Shown: piece after piece, positions 46,243 through 54,306 of the stretch
How positions within the stretch are numbered: the first letter of the stretch is position 1
How the letters are laid out: every line of letters begins with the position of its first letter
From: Bacteroidota bacterium
GTDB lineage: Bacteria > Bacteroidota > Bacteroidia > Chitinophagales > Chitinophagaceae
DNA length: 64,000 bases
NCBI GenBank assembly: GCA_013289175.1
Contig: JABDAN010000004.1
Span: 32,951 to 96,950, forward strand
Reading direction: 5' to 3'
Notes under the pieces: generated by a model
Told to the model about the DNA's origin: nothing
What the model saw: the letters and a program-made list of their open reading frames with translations, nothing else
Database searches by the model: none
Position numbers and translations under genes: made by a program

Positions 46243-48336
46243 TTACTTAGGCTCCAGTTTATAGTTGATGGGTTGCTTGTGATAGGAATCCACTTGTTTT
46301 CCATTGTTTTTAGCCGGCACCCAGATCCCGCTTTCCCGGATCACCCGGACAGATTCAGCTTTCAGTGCCTGCGGACCACTCAGGGCATGGATTTCGGAGA
46401 GACTGCCATCCATTTTCACCACAAATTCAACAATGACCTGTCCTTGAATTTCGTTTGAAACGGCCGCTTCCGGATATTTCAGATTTTTAACCAGGTATTC
46501 CAGCCAGCCTTTCTGTCCACCAGGATAAGAGGCTTCGACTTCCACCACTTTGTAAATGGTATCTGATGCAGAACTTCCAATTCGGTGCAACGCATCCAGG
46601 CGGTCATTGACCTTTCGGCTCGAATCAAGGCTTTTATAATACTGTTCATTTATTTGAGTAAAATATTTTCTTCCGTTTTTAAGGGTTACGGTTACCAGAT
46701 TTTCCTTCCTGCTTACAGACATCGATGCAATCTCCCAAGGATTGATTTTGCCCATTTCTGCAAAACTTAAGGTATCGCCGGTAGTTGAAAAGGAGGTGTT
46801 GTCGCCGGCTGGTTTACTAAAAACAATATTTTGTGTTGCATATCTTCGGATGCCTTCCAGGATGTCCCGCGCAATTTTTTCCTGATTTTTTTCGTCCGTA
46901 AGGTAGGAGAGGTCTTTTTGGTTATCCATATAACCACATTCAATCAGCACTGCCGGTACGGTCGCTTTTTTTAATATCAGGATATTGCCACCACTTTCTG
47001 GAATCTGTTTTAAAGTCGATTCAATGGGATAGTCCGATTTGATTACATCGGTGAGTACGGAACCAAACTTCTGAGAGTTTTCATAGACTTCGCTTGAATT
47101 TCTTGGTATATAAATTTCAAAACCCCTTTTGGAATCCTGATAACTTCCTTTGCCCTTGTCGTCACTGATATTGGCATGAATGGAAACAAACAAGTCTGCT
47201 TGGTTATTTTTTGGCATCGCAGCGATGTACTCCAGCGATTGACGCAGCTCATTGCTCCCGGGTGTAATATCGCTTTCCCTGGTCATCATCACCGAGACGT
47301 TATACTGGGAGGCCAACGCCTGGATTTTTTTTGCTATCTCCAGGTTGATATTTTTTTCCATCCATCCATTCCAGGATGCACCCTCAAAACTACCTCCATG
47401 TCCTGCGTCGACCACCACCCGGATGGTTCTTCCACTCTTTATTTGAAACGGATGAGAAATCTTAAAGGAGAAGAGCGCAATCAACGCCGTGAGCAGGGGC
47501 AGAATCATGAGTCGGCCCATCCAGGTTTTTTTGCTTTTTGGAGATCTGGTCATCATCATAATTCTTCTTTTTATTTGATTTTTGAAAAAAGGGTGAGCAA
47601 AGGCAGTGGCTTTGCCGGTCGCGTGTAGCAATAAGAGACGGGCATAGGAATAGGAATCCGTAGTCGCGGCGGCATGCTGGTCGGCGGCATATTCGTGTAT
47701 GGCTCTCAGTTCCCGGCGGATTAAAATCAAAAAAGGATTAAACCAAACCAAGGCCGATAGGATTTCCAAAAACAACATATCGACCGAATGGTGGTTGGTA
47801 ACATGAAAGAGTTCATGGCGCAAAATCTGTTTCCCGCTGCGGTCATGAAGGTCCATCTCCCGTCCCCAGAATATGGATTTGAAAAACGAAAAAGGCGTCC
47901 CTTCTTCTGAAACAAAATAAAGCCTGGCTTCCGGGAGTCTGATAAATGGGTTGGCTCTGCGCAGTTTTACCAGATAGAGGAGCGATTTTGACAAACGAAT
48001 TAACCCCAGCGTACTGACAGTGAAAACGAGCAGGATCCCCAGGAACTGCCAGGAAAGAAGGCATTCACCGGCACGGTTTCCATAGACGGTAACGGCCTCC
48101 TCCCATTTACCCTGTTGAGTCACCAGAAGGCGGATGGGAGCAGCTGCGGCCGGATGAGTCCAAAGGGCGGGCATTTCAACCTGCAAGGCCGGCAACAGAA
48201 AACTCAGAAAAGGAATAGCCAGCAGAAAGAACCGGTTAAATCCATGAAAAAGCCGGTTCCTCAAAAACAACCAATAATATCCAAAAAGAAATCCAGACAG
48301 CAGCAAGGTTTTAATGATATAGATCAAGAAGGTCAT
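46243..48336 (-). CDS. BlaR1-like M56 protease fused to N-acetylmuramoyl-L-alanine amidase and TonB domain
   Basis: A 697 aa membrane protein with three parts. Residues 1-300 form the BlaR1/MecR1-like module: membrane helices near 4-24, 36-52, 96-116 and 276-294, with the M56 zinc site His174-Glu175-x-x-His178 (RHELFH) and Glu215 (IHEYAADQ). Residues about 305-500 form an Amidase_3 domain with all zinc ligands (His313 in DAGHGG, Glu333, His387 in SIHAN) and catalytic Glu466 (LIECGY). Residues about 600-697 form a TonB C-terminal domain (QGQVIVEFVVKMDGSLSEI). In BlaR1 topology the amidase would face the periplasm. The start overlaps blaI by 4 nt. Confidence 0.95.
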   Translation of the reverse strand: MTFLIYIIKTLLLSGFLFGYYWLFLRNRLFHGFNRFFLLAIPFLSFLLPALQVEMPALWTHPAAAAPIRLLVTQQGKWEEAVTVYGNRAGECLLSWQFLGILLVFTVSTLGLIRLSKSLLYLVKLRRANPFIRLPEARLYFVSEEGTPFSFFKSIFWGREMDLHDRSGKQILRHELFHVTNHHSVDMLFLEILSALVWFNPFLILIRRELRAIHEYAADQHAAATTDSYSYARLLLLHATGKATAFAHPFFKNQIKRRIMMMTRSPKSKKTWMGRLMILPLLTALIALFSFKISHPFQIKSGRTIRVVVDAGHGGSFEGASWNGWMEKNINLEIAKKIQALASQYNVSVMMTRESDITPGSNELRQSLEYIAAMPKNNQADLFVSIHANISDDKGKGSYQDSKRGFEIYIPRNSSEVYENSQKFGSVLTDVIKSDYPIESTLKQIPESGGNILILKKATVPAVLIECGYMDNQKDLSYLTDEKNQEKIARDILEGIRRYATQNIVFSKPAGDNTSFSTTGDTLSFAEMGKINPWEIASMSVSRKENLVTVTLKNGRKYFTQINEQYYKSLDSSRKVNDRLDALHRIGSSASDTIYKVVEVEASYPGGQKGWLEYLVKNLKYPEAAVSNEIQGQVIVEFVVKMDGSLSEIHALSGPQALKAESVRVIRESGIWVPAKNNGKQVDSYHKQPINYKLEPK

Positions 48337-48713
48337 GGCTTGTTGTTTTTGACTGACTGAATTTGGTGAAGCAATTGTTCCAGTTCGGCTTCGCTCAACT
48401 TTTGGTCGGCAATAAACTGGGAGACCAGGCGGGCAGGGGACCCGTTGAAATATCCCTTGATGAGTTGATTGGCGGATTTCCTGCCATATTCGAACTGTGA
48501 GATCAGGGGTTTATACAGGTTGTTGCGGCCGTGAACACTGTATTCCACAAATCCTTTTTCTACCAGGATCTTTAAAATGGTTGCCGTGGTATTGGTATGG
48601 GGCTTGGGTTCCGGCGTGGAATCGGTGATTTCTTTAAGAAAGCCTTTTCCCAGTTTCCACAAGACCTGCATGACCTGCTCTTCGGCCTTGGTGAGTGTTT
48701 TTGTTGAATTCAT
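48333..48713 (-). CDS. BlaI/MecI-family repressor
   Basis: A 126 aa winged-helix repressor (LTKAEEQVMQVLWKLGKGFL, TTATILKILVEKGFVEYSVH) with the C-terminal dimerisation helices (ARLVSQFIADQKLSEAELEQ). In BlaI, cleavage within the dimerisation part after a signal from the M56 partner inactivates the repressor. The next gene, the M56-amidase-TonB fusion, overlaps its stop by 4 nt (ATGA), so the two are translationally coupled. Two dyads flank its own predicted promoter, which suggests autorepression. No beta-lactamase gene is nearby. Confidence 0.95.
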   Translation of the reverse strand: MNSTKTLTKAEEQVMQVLWKLGKGFLKEITDSTPEPKPHTNTTATILKILVEKGFVEYSVHGRNNLYKPLISQFEYGRKSANQLIKGYFNGSPARLVSQFIADQKLSEAELEQLLHQIQSVKNNKP

Positions 48714-48748
48714 GAGGAAAATTGATGGGGATTGGTAAATTTTTTTAT

Positions 48749-48796
48749 AACTAATAAATTAGTTTATGCACCAAATATATAACTATAAAATTAGTT
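48749..48796 (-). promoter_or_regulatory. blaI promoter flanked by two repressor-like dyads
   Basis: AACTAAT-AA-ATTAGTT (48749-48764) is a perfect dyad. AACTATAAAATTAGTT (48781-48796) is an imperfect copy 32 nt away, about three helical turns, on the same face. Between them, on the minus strand, TATATTTG (48779-48772) matches the -7 consensus. The transcript would start in the proximal dyad, so binding would repress the blaI-M56 unit. Confidence 0.65.
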
Positions 48797-48981
48797 TTAC
48801 TAAATTTTATGTTTTTTAATTCCGGAAAGGCTATGAAGTTCCGCGATTGGGTATTACTTTCGTGCCTGTACACTGCGGAATACATTTAATCTTACCCTTA
48901 TCAACATTTCCGCCTTTTGCATTGTTATATCGTTGATTCATACCCGTCAATCGGATTGTCCACTATTTATTTATACCCATT

Positions 48982-49839
48982 ATGAGGCAACTTAAAATTG
49001 CTACACAGATTACTAACCGCGATTCGCAGGCGGTAGAAAAGTATTTACAGGAAATTTCCAAGATCTCCATGATCACGCCCGAGGAAGAAACCATTCTTGC
49101 TCAGCGTATTAAGATGGGAGATCAGAAAGCGTTGGATAAACTGGCCCAGTCCAACCTGCGTTTCGTAGTGTCCGTTGCCAAACAATACCAGCACCAGGGA
49201 CTTTCCTTGAGCGATCTGATCAACGAAGGCAACCTGGGTTTGATCAAAGCCGCTCAGCGTTTTGATGAAACCAAGGGATTTAAGTTTATCTCTTATGCAG
49301 TCTGGTGGATCCGTCAATCGATCCTGCAGGCACTGGCTGAACAGGGTCGTCTGGTACGTCTTCCTCAAAATAAGATTGGAACCTATAATAAGGCCAATAA
49401 AGCTTATATGGCTTTTGAACAGGAACACGAACGGGAACCCAGTACAGAAGAACTGGCTGAACTCTTGGAGATGAGTGAAACAGAAATCAATAATATCTTC
49501 CAGAGCAATACCCGTCACAGCTCCCTGGATGCGCCGGTGCACGAAGCCGAAGATGTGGCTATGGGCGATCTGTTGGAAGGCGGTGATGATACCGATGACG
49601 ATGTCATGAAAGATTCCCTGAGGGCTGAAATCCGCCGGGTTTTGAAATCGCTGAGTCCCCGGGAAGCAGAAATCGTCAATGCCTATTTTGGCCTGGATGG
49701 TGAAAATGGGGTGACCATCGAACAAATCGGACAGAAATACGATCTGACAAAAGAAAGAATCCGCCAGATCAAGGAAAGAGCGATCAAACGCTTGCAGAAA
49801 GCACGCTACAGCAGCGCATTGAAAGCTTATCTCGGATAA
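48982..49839 (+). CDS. rpoD: Primary RNA polymerase sigma factor (RpoD/SigA type)
   Basis: A 285 aa sigma-70 protein of the short Bacteroidota kind, without the long region 1.1 and non-conserved insert of E. coli. Region 1.2 (VEKYLQEISKISMITPEEET), region 2 (LAQSNLRFVVSVAKQYQHQG, SYAVWWIRQSILQALAEQGR), region 3 (LPQNKIGTYNKANKAYMAFE) and region 4 (LSPREAEIVNAYFGLDGENG, TKERIRQIKERAIKRL) are all present. It recognises the TAnnTTTG promoters of this phylum. It is monocistronic and ends in a strong terminator. Confidence 0.97.
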   Translation: MRQLKIATQITNRDSQAVEKYLQEISKISMITPEEETILAQRIKMGDQKALDKLAQSNLRFVVSVAKQYQHQGLSLSDLINEGNLGLIKAAQRFDETKGFKFISYAVWWIRQSILQALAEQGRLVRLPQNKIGTYNKANKAYMAFEQEHEREPSTEELAELLEMSETEINNIFQSNTRHSSLDAPVHEAEDVAMGDLLEGGDDTDDDVMKDSLRAEIRRVLKSLSPREAEIVNAYFGLDGENGVTIEQIGQKYDLTKERIRQIKERAIKRLQKARYSSALKAYLG

Positions 49840-49865
49840 CAAATTTGATTCCTCCACATTATCAG

Positions 49866-49898
49866 ATCCCTCCCGGATGAACCGGGAGGGATTTTTTT
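49866..49898 (+). terminator. Rho-independent terminator of rpoD
   Basis: ATCCCTCCCGG (49866-49876) pairs with CCGGGAGGGAT (49882-49892) around a 5 nt loop, followed by a T-run. It begins 27 nt after the rpoD stop. Confidence 0.95.
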
Positions 49899-50022
49899 GT
49901 TTGCAGTGAGGACTACAAAATTTTGGCCCCATTCAATTTTTTTTCTTTTCCCTACCCATTCCCTGTCGTTCATCCCTTTCAAACCGGTCGGCTGCACGAC
50001 CTTCTTTATCAACATTTACAAT

Positions 50023-50030
50023 TAAATTTG
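50023..50030 (+). promoter_or_regulatory. Predicted -7 element of trxB
   Basis: TAAATTTG matches TAnnTTTG and lies 65 nt before the trxB ATG. The -33 region is T-rich but has no clear TTG. Confidence 0.45.
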
Positions 50031-50095
50031 CGACCCGTATCGGATGGATCTTTGATATCAATCCAATCGGTGAATACAGATAAACGAGAAGAATC

Positions 50096-51043
50096 ATGAC
50101 GGAAAATAAATCAACAGAACAGGTGCATTGTTTAATTATCGGTTCCGGTCCGGCTGGATACTCAGCCGCCATTTATACGGCCAGGGCCAACCTGAAACCG
50201 GTTCTTTACCAGGGAATCCAACCGGGGGGCCAGTTGACCATTACGACCGAAGTGGAGAATTATCCCGGATACCCCGATGGTGTTCAGGGACCGGAAATGA
50301 TGGTAGAATTTGAAAAACAGGCAACCCGAATGGGGGCAGACATCCGTTTCGGACTGGCTACCAAGGTGGATTTCTCCCGTCGACCCTACCGGGTCTGGAT
50401 AGACGAGGAAAAGCTGATTGAAGCCGATTCGGTCATCATCGCCACGGGTGCCTCCGCAAAGTGGCTGGGTCTTCCCAGTGAAGAGAAACTCAATGGGTTT
50501 GGTGTAAGCGCTTGCGCAGTCTGTGATGGTTTCTTTTTTAAAGGCAGACAAGTTGCGATCGTCGGAGCGGGGGATACAGCGGCTGAAGAAGCTTTGTATT
50601 TATCAAAACTCTGTACCCAGGTTCATATGCTCATTCGAAGAGATCAGATGCGTGCCTCCCAGATCATGCAACAGCGAATCCGGGAATCCTCCAATATCAA
50701 AATCTACTGGAACACGGAAGTAGATGAAATTCTGGGTGAAACAAAGGTGGAAGGTGTCCGCATAAAAAATTCAAAGACAGGTACCAAAGAAACGATTGCC
50801 GTAAATGGATTTTTTGTTGCCATCGGCCATGAACCCAATTCCAATATTTTCAAGGAATGGCTGGATATGGATGAAACGGGCTATATCAAAACCATCCCGG
50901 GCAGTTCCAGAACGAATATCGAAGGGATCTTTGCTGCCGGAGATGTGCAGGACAGAATCTATAGGCAAGCGGTGACCGCGGCCGGCAGTGGTTGTATGGC
51001 AGCCCTGGATGCAGAACGCTGGCTTTCGCTTCAACCCAAATAA
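50096..51043 (+). CDS. trxB: Thioredoxin-disulfide reductase
   Basis: A 315 aa NADPH-dependent flavoprotein that keeps thioredoxin reduced. The FAD-binding GSGPAGYSAAIYTARANL lies at the N-terminus. The redox-active pair Cys140-Ala-Val-Cys143 is in VSACAVCDGFFFKG, followed by the NADPH-binding GAGDTAAEEALYLS. The C-terminal FAD segment is GIFAAGDVQDRIYRQAVTAA. Length and motifs are complete. It starts the row trxB-folB-TPR-DUF3822-rsmD. Confidence 0.97.
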   Translation: MTENKSTEQVHCLIIGSGPAGYSAAIYTARANLKPVLYQGIQPGGQLTITTEVENYPGYPDGVQGPEMMVEFEKQATRMGADIRFGLATKVDFSRRPYRVWIDEEKLIEADSVIIATGASAKWLGLPSEEKLNGFGVSACAVCDGFFFKGRQVAIVGAGDTAAEEALYLSKLCTQVHMLIRRDQMRASQIMQQRIRESSNIKIYWNTEVDEILGETKVEGVRIKNSKTGTKETIAVNGFFVAIGHEPNSNIFKEWLDMDETGYIKTIPGSSRTNIEGIFAAGDVQDRIYRQAVTAAGSGCMAALDAERWLSLQPK

Positions 51044-51117
51044 GAGACAGGAACTGAGCGGGAGATCCCGGGTGAAACCCGCCCTGTCTTCCGATTCCAT
51101 ATTTGCAAATTTTCATC

Positions 51118-51477
51118 ATGATCACCATTGAACTGCAGAATCTGATCTTTTTTGAGCACCACGGCATTTACGAAGAAGAAAGGAAAGTGATGAATTCTTT
51201 TGAAGTCAGTCTTCAGGTTTCCTATATGGAAACGGCGCAGGTATTTGAACGGATCGCCGATACCATTAGTTATGTTAATTTATTCAGAATCGTTCAGGAA
51301 AAAATGAAGGAGCCGGTTTTTATTTTGGAAAAAATCTGTCAGGGTATTATCTTAAACATCAAACATCAGTACCCTGTTGTATCTGAAATTAAAATCAGCA
51401 TATTTAAATTACAGGCACCCATAGAACATTTTGTCGGAAGGGTAGGGGTTACGATGCAACGTTCATTTAAGGATTAG
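51118..51477 (+). CDS. folB: Dihydroneopterin aldolase
   Basis: A 119 aa folate-pathway enzyme that converts dihydroneopterin to hydroxymethyl-dihydropterin and glycolaldehyde. Family features are LIFFEHHGIYEEERKVMNSF with the active-site Glu, the Tyr of ADTISYVNLFRIV, and the Lys in ISIFKLQAPIEHFVGRVGVT. An in-frame TTG at 51103 exists, but the ATG at 51118 gives the standard N-terminus (MITIELQNLIFFEHHG). It is followed after 2 nt by a TPR gene. Confidence 0.94.
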   Translation: MITIELQNLIFFEHHGIYEEERKVMNSFEVSLQVSYMETAQVFERIADTISYVNLFRIVQEKMKEPVFILEKICQGIILNIKHQYPVVSEIKISIFKLQAPIEHFVGRVGVTMQRSFKD

Positions 51478-51479
51478 TT

Positions 51480-52229
51480 ATGCTTCGACTACTTACCTTA
51501 TTTATTATTGGATTTCCATGCCTGTTATTTTCCCAGGATCCCAGTCAGCTCCTGAAAGAGGCGCAACAACAGGAAGCGCAGTTTCACGAAAGCGAAGCCT
51601 TTCTCAAATACGCCGAGGTATTAAAAAAGGATCCCGCCAATTTGCAGGCCTTGTGGAAATGCAGCGAGCTTTCTTCCCGCATCGGGGCAAGACAACCAGA
51701 TAAAGAGAAGATGGGTCCTTATTTTATCGCAGCCAGGAACTATGCTACCACGGCCCTTCGGGTAAATCCCAATTCTTCGGATGCTAATTTTGCCATGGCC
51801 CTGGCCCTGGGCAGGATCGGACTGATTTCCGGAACCAAAGAAAGGGTGATCCTGGCAAAAGACGTGAAGTATTATGCAGACAATGCGATAAAACTGGATC
51901 CGAATAATTTCAGGGCTTACCATATTCTTGGACGCTGGAACTACGATGTAAGCAACCTGAACCTGGCTGAAAAATCCTTTGCAAGGATTTTTTATGGCAA
52001 ATTACCAGATGCCAGCCTGCAGGATGCGATCACAGATTTTAATAAGAGTCTTTCTTTAAACCCCGGATTTATTCTGAACTATTATGAACTGGCGCGTTCC
52101 TATCACCGCTTGGGCGACGATAAGAAAGCCATGGCCAACCTGCACATCCTGTTGGGTCTGCCCAATATGATGTACGACGATACCAGGGTAAAAGTCATTG
52201 CCCGTCAATTGCTTACAGAATGGCAATAA
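51480..52229 (+). CDS. Exported tetratricopeptide-repeat protein
   Basis: A 249 aa protein with a signal peptide (about residues 1-19, ending CLLFSQ) and TPR-type helical repeats. Examples are AFLKYAEVLKKDPANLQALW, YATTALRVNPNSSDANFAMA, AIKLDPNNFRAYHILGRWNY and ITDFNKSLSLNPGFILNYYE. It resembles the periplasmic regulator-of-microtubule-dynamics-like TPR proteins of Bacteroidota, but its function is unknown. It starts 2 nt after folB. Confidence 0.9.
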   Translation: MLRLLTLFIIGFPCLLFSQDPSQLLKEAQQQEAQFHESEAFLKYAEVLKKDPANLQALWKCSELSSRIGARQPDKEKMGPYFIAARNYATTALRVNPNSSDANFAMALALGRIGLISGTKERVILAKDVKYYADNAIKLDPNNFRAYHILGRWNYDVSNLNLAEKSFARIFYGKLPDASLQDAITDFNKSLSLNPGFILNYYELARSYHRLGDDKKAMANLHILLGLPNMMYDDTRVKVIARQLLTEWQ

Positions 52230-52274
52230 CCTCCATACCAGTCACCAAATTTTAGTATTATTGCCATCCGCTAT

Positions 52275-53135
52275 ATGAACATCAGACCAGATTTTGATAT
52301 ACACAATGAAGATCCCACCGCAGAGGATGCCAGTCAGTGCCGACTGTTGATAGAAGTGGGGAACAGCTCACTCATTTTTGTATTATTGAATGTGCGAGGA
52401 ATGCGGCCGGCTGCCATTCGCGTTTTTCAATGGCCACACCAGAAAGTAAACCATGCTGAATCCATCATCCGTGGTATCGTGGAATCCGATCCCATCCTCA
52501 GCGGATTTCATGCCAACGAGATCTTTCTGGTTTATAATTTCCCGGAGAGCAACCTGGTTCCCGAAAAATATTTTAGTGCCGACATCACCAGACCGGTAAC
52601 CGATATGATTTACGGGAACCTCAATCAGGATCTGGTGATGGATGAAAAAGTACCCTGGTTTGAATTCCACAACGCTTACCGCGTTCCGGCCAGAATTCAC
52701 TTTCTGATGCAGGAAAAATTTCAGACTGCCCGGTTCTGGCACTTTTACAGCTTGCAGCTGAAATGTTATAAAATGTTCACGGCAAAAGAAGAGGCTTCCT
52801 ATCTGAAGGCCTTTTTCTACCCGGATAAAATGATTGTAATGGCTTGCAAAAGCGGCCAGCTTCAAATGATTCAGCATTTCACCTACCTGGATTCAAAGGA
52901 TGTATTGTATCACCTGCTCAATTGTTGTCATCAGTTGGACATGAACCGGCAGGAGACAGTGCTGGAACTTTCTGGCATGATTGATAAAAAATCTGCCTTA
53001 TACGAAGACCTCGAACTATATTTTCTCAATATCCGATTTGACAGTATGGAGGATAGCATTAAACTGACAGACGAACTCATTCAGTACCCCCATCATTTTT
53101 TCGCATCGCTTTTGAAAATGTCGATATGCGTATAA
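52275..53135 (+). CDS. DUF3822 family protein
   Basis: A 286 aa protein of the Bacteroidota-specific DUF3822 family (PF12864), normally encoded directly before rsmD, as here. Recognised by LLIEVGNSSLIFVLLNVRGM, NEIFLVYNFPESNLVPEKYF, ARFWHFYSLQLKCYKMF and HQLDMNRQETVLELSGMIDK. The fold is thought to be actin-like (ASKHA); function unknown. Its last 10 nt overlap the rsmD start, so the two are translationally coupled. Confidence 0.92.
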   Translation: MNIRPDFDIHNEDPTAEDASQCRLLIEVGNSSLIFVLLNVRGMRPAAIRVFQWPHQKVNHAESIIRGIVESDPILSGFHANEIFLVYNFPESNLVPEKYFSADITRPVTDMIYGNLNQDLVMDEKVPWFEFHNAYRVPARIHFLMQEKFQTARFWHFYSLQLKCYKMFTAKEEASYLKAFFYPDKMIVMACKSGQLQMIQHFTYLDSKDVLYHLLNCCHQLDMNRQETVLELSGMIDKKSALYEDLELYFLNIRFDSMEDSIKLTDELIQYPHHFFASLLKMSICV

Positions 53136-53671
53136 TCGGCGGCCAATGGGGTGGAAGAAAAATAAATCCACCCTCCAAAATGCCCTATACCCGACCTACG
53201 ACGGATATAGCCAAAGAAGGTTTGTTCAATATCCTTCAATCTAACCGTGATCTGGAGGGACTAAAAACCCTGGACCTTTTCGGAGGAACGGGCAGCATCA
53301 GCTTTGAACTCGCTTCCCGCGGTGCGGCTGATCTGACCATCGTGGAAAAAGACCCGCAGATGCTCGCCTTCATCCGCAAAACGGCTGAGACGCTTGGCCT
53401 GACGCACTTAAAAATCATCCCTTCCGATGTATTCCGGTTTTTGAAAAACGTGCAAGATACCTATGATTTTATTTTTGCAGGGCCACCTTATGCTTTGGAA
53501 ACCATCGATCAGATTCCGGATTATATTTCCGACCGGCATTTGTTAAAAGAAAAGGGATGGTTTGTGTTGGAACATACACCCCGCAACCGCTACAGCGGAC
53601 ATCCTCTTTTTGTAACGGAAAGAAATTACGGCACGACCATTTTTTCCATTTTTATCAATAAAAAACCGTGA
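53126..53671 (+). CDS. rsmD: 16S rRNA (guanine(966)-N2)-methyltransferase
   Basis: A 181 aa SAM-dependent methyltransferase acting on 16S rRNA during 30S assembly. The start is typical (MRIIGGQWGGRKINPP, TRPTTDIAKEGLFNIL) and the SAM site is LKTLDLFGGTGSISFELASR. The catalytic motif normally Asp-Pro-Pro-Tyr reads Gly119-Pro-Pro-Tyr122 (FIFAGPPYAL). That may be a lineage variant or reduced activity. It overlaps DUF3822 by 10 nt and bioD by 4 nt. Confidence 0.93.
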   Translation: MRIIGGQWGGRKINPPSKMPYTRPTTDIAKEGLFNILQSNRDLEGLKTLDLFGGTGSISFELASRGAADLTIVEKDPQMLAFIRKTAETLGLTHLKIIPSDVFRFLKNVQDTYDFIFAGPPYALETIDQIPDYISDRHLLKEKGWFVLEHTPRNRYSGHPLFVTERNYGTTIFSIFINKKP

Positions 53672-54306
53672 GGCCGCTTTTTATCAGCGGCATAGGCACC
53701 TCGATCGGAAAGACCCTGGTGTCCGCCATTCTTGCAGAAGGGCTGAAAGCCGATTATTGGAAACCCGTCCAGGCTGGATATGACAACGGGACGGACAGCA
53801 CCCGCGTGGCTTCCCTGCTCTCTAACCCTGAATCCCTGATCCACCCCGAAACCTACCTGCTTCGCCTAGCCGCTTCTCCGCATATCGCTGCCCGCGAGGA
53901 AAACTGCCGGATTGAACTCAGCCGGATCAAACAGGATTTGGAGAAGATACAAGCCAGTCGGCCACTGATTATTGAAGGAGCCGGCGGTCTGATGGTGCCT
54001 TTAAATGAGACGGAATTTGTCTATGACCTGATAGAAGAACTCGACGCGAGGGTCATCCTAGTGAGCCGCAATTATTTAGGCAGCATCAACCATTCCTTGA
54101 TGACCGCCGAGATCTGTCGCACCAAAGGGCTGGACGTGATGGGCTGGATATTCAATGACCAATACATGAACTACGAGTCGGAAATCGTTCGCTGGTCCGG
54201 TTATCCTTCCCTGTTTTCGCTACCCCTGCTCGATCATTTGACCAAAGACAGCGTCTCCCGGGCTGTCACACGCCTTGATTTGAGTTACCTTTGTTCCCGG
54301 TTATGA
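53668..54306 (+). CDS. bioD: Dethiobiotin synthetase
   Basis: A 212 aa ATP-dependent enzyme that closes the ureido ring of dethiobiotin from DAPA and CO2. The P-loop is GIGTSIGKT (8-16). Further features are the substrate Lys in DYWKPVQAGYDNGTDS and the second P-loop-type LIIEGAGGLMVPLNE. The start is GTG, overlapping the rsmD stop (GTGA). The other biotin genes are not in the window. It overlaps lpxK by 4 nt at its 3-prime end. Confidence 0.94.
   Translation: MRPLFISGIGTSIGKTLVSAILAEGLKADYWKPVQAGYDNGTDSTRVASLLSNPESLIHPETYLLRLAASPHIAAREENCRIELSRIKQDLEKIQASRPLIIEGAGGLMVPLNETEFVYDLIEELDARVILVSRNYLGSINHSLMTAEICRTKGLDVMGWIFNDQYMNYESEIVRWSGYPSLFSLPLLDHLTKDSVSRAVTRLDLSYLCSRL

Noticed and set aside
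49045..49932. 295-codon frame antisense to rpoD
   Set aside because: Long only because of the codon use of rpoD; no protein features.
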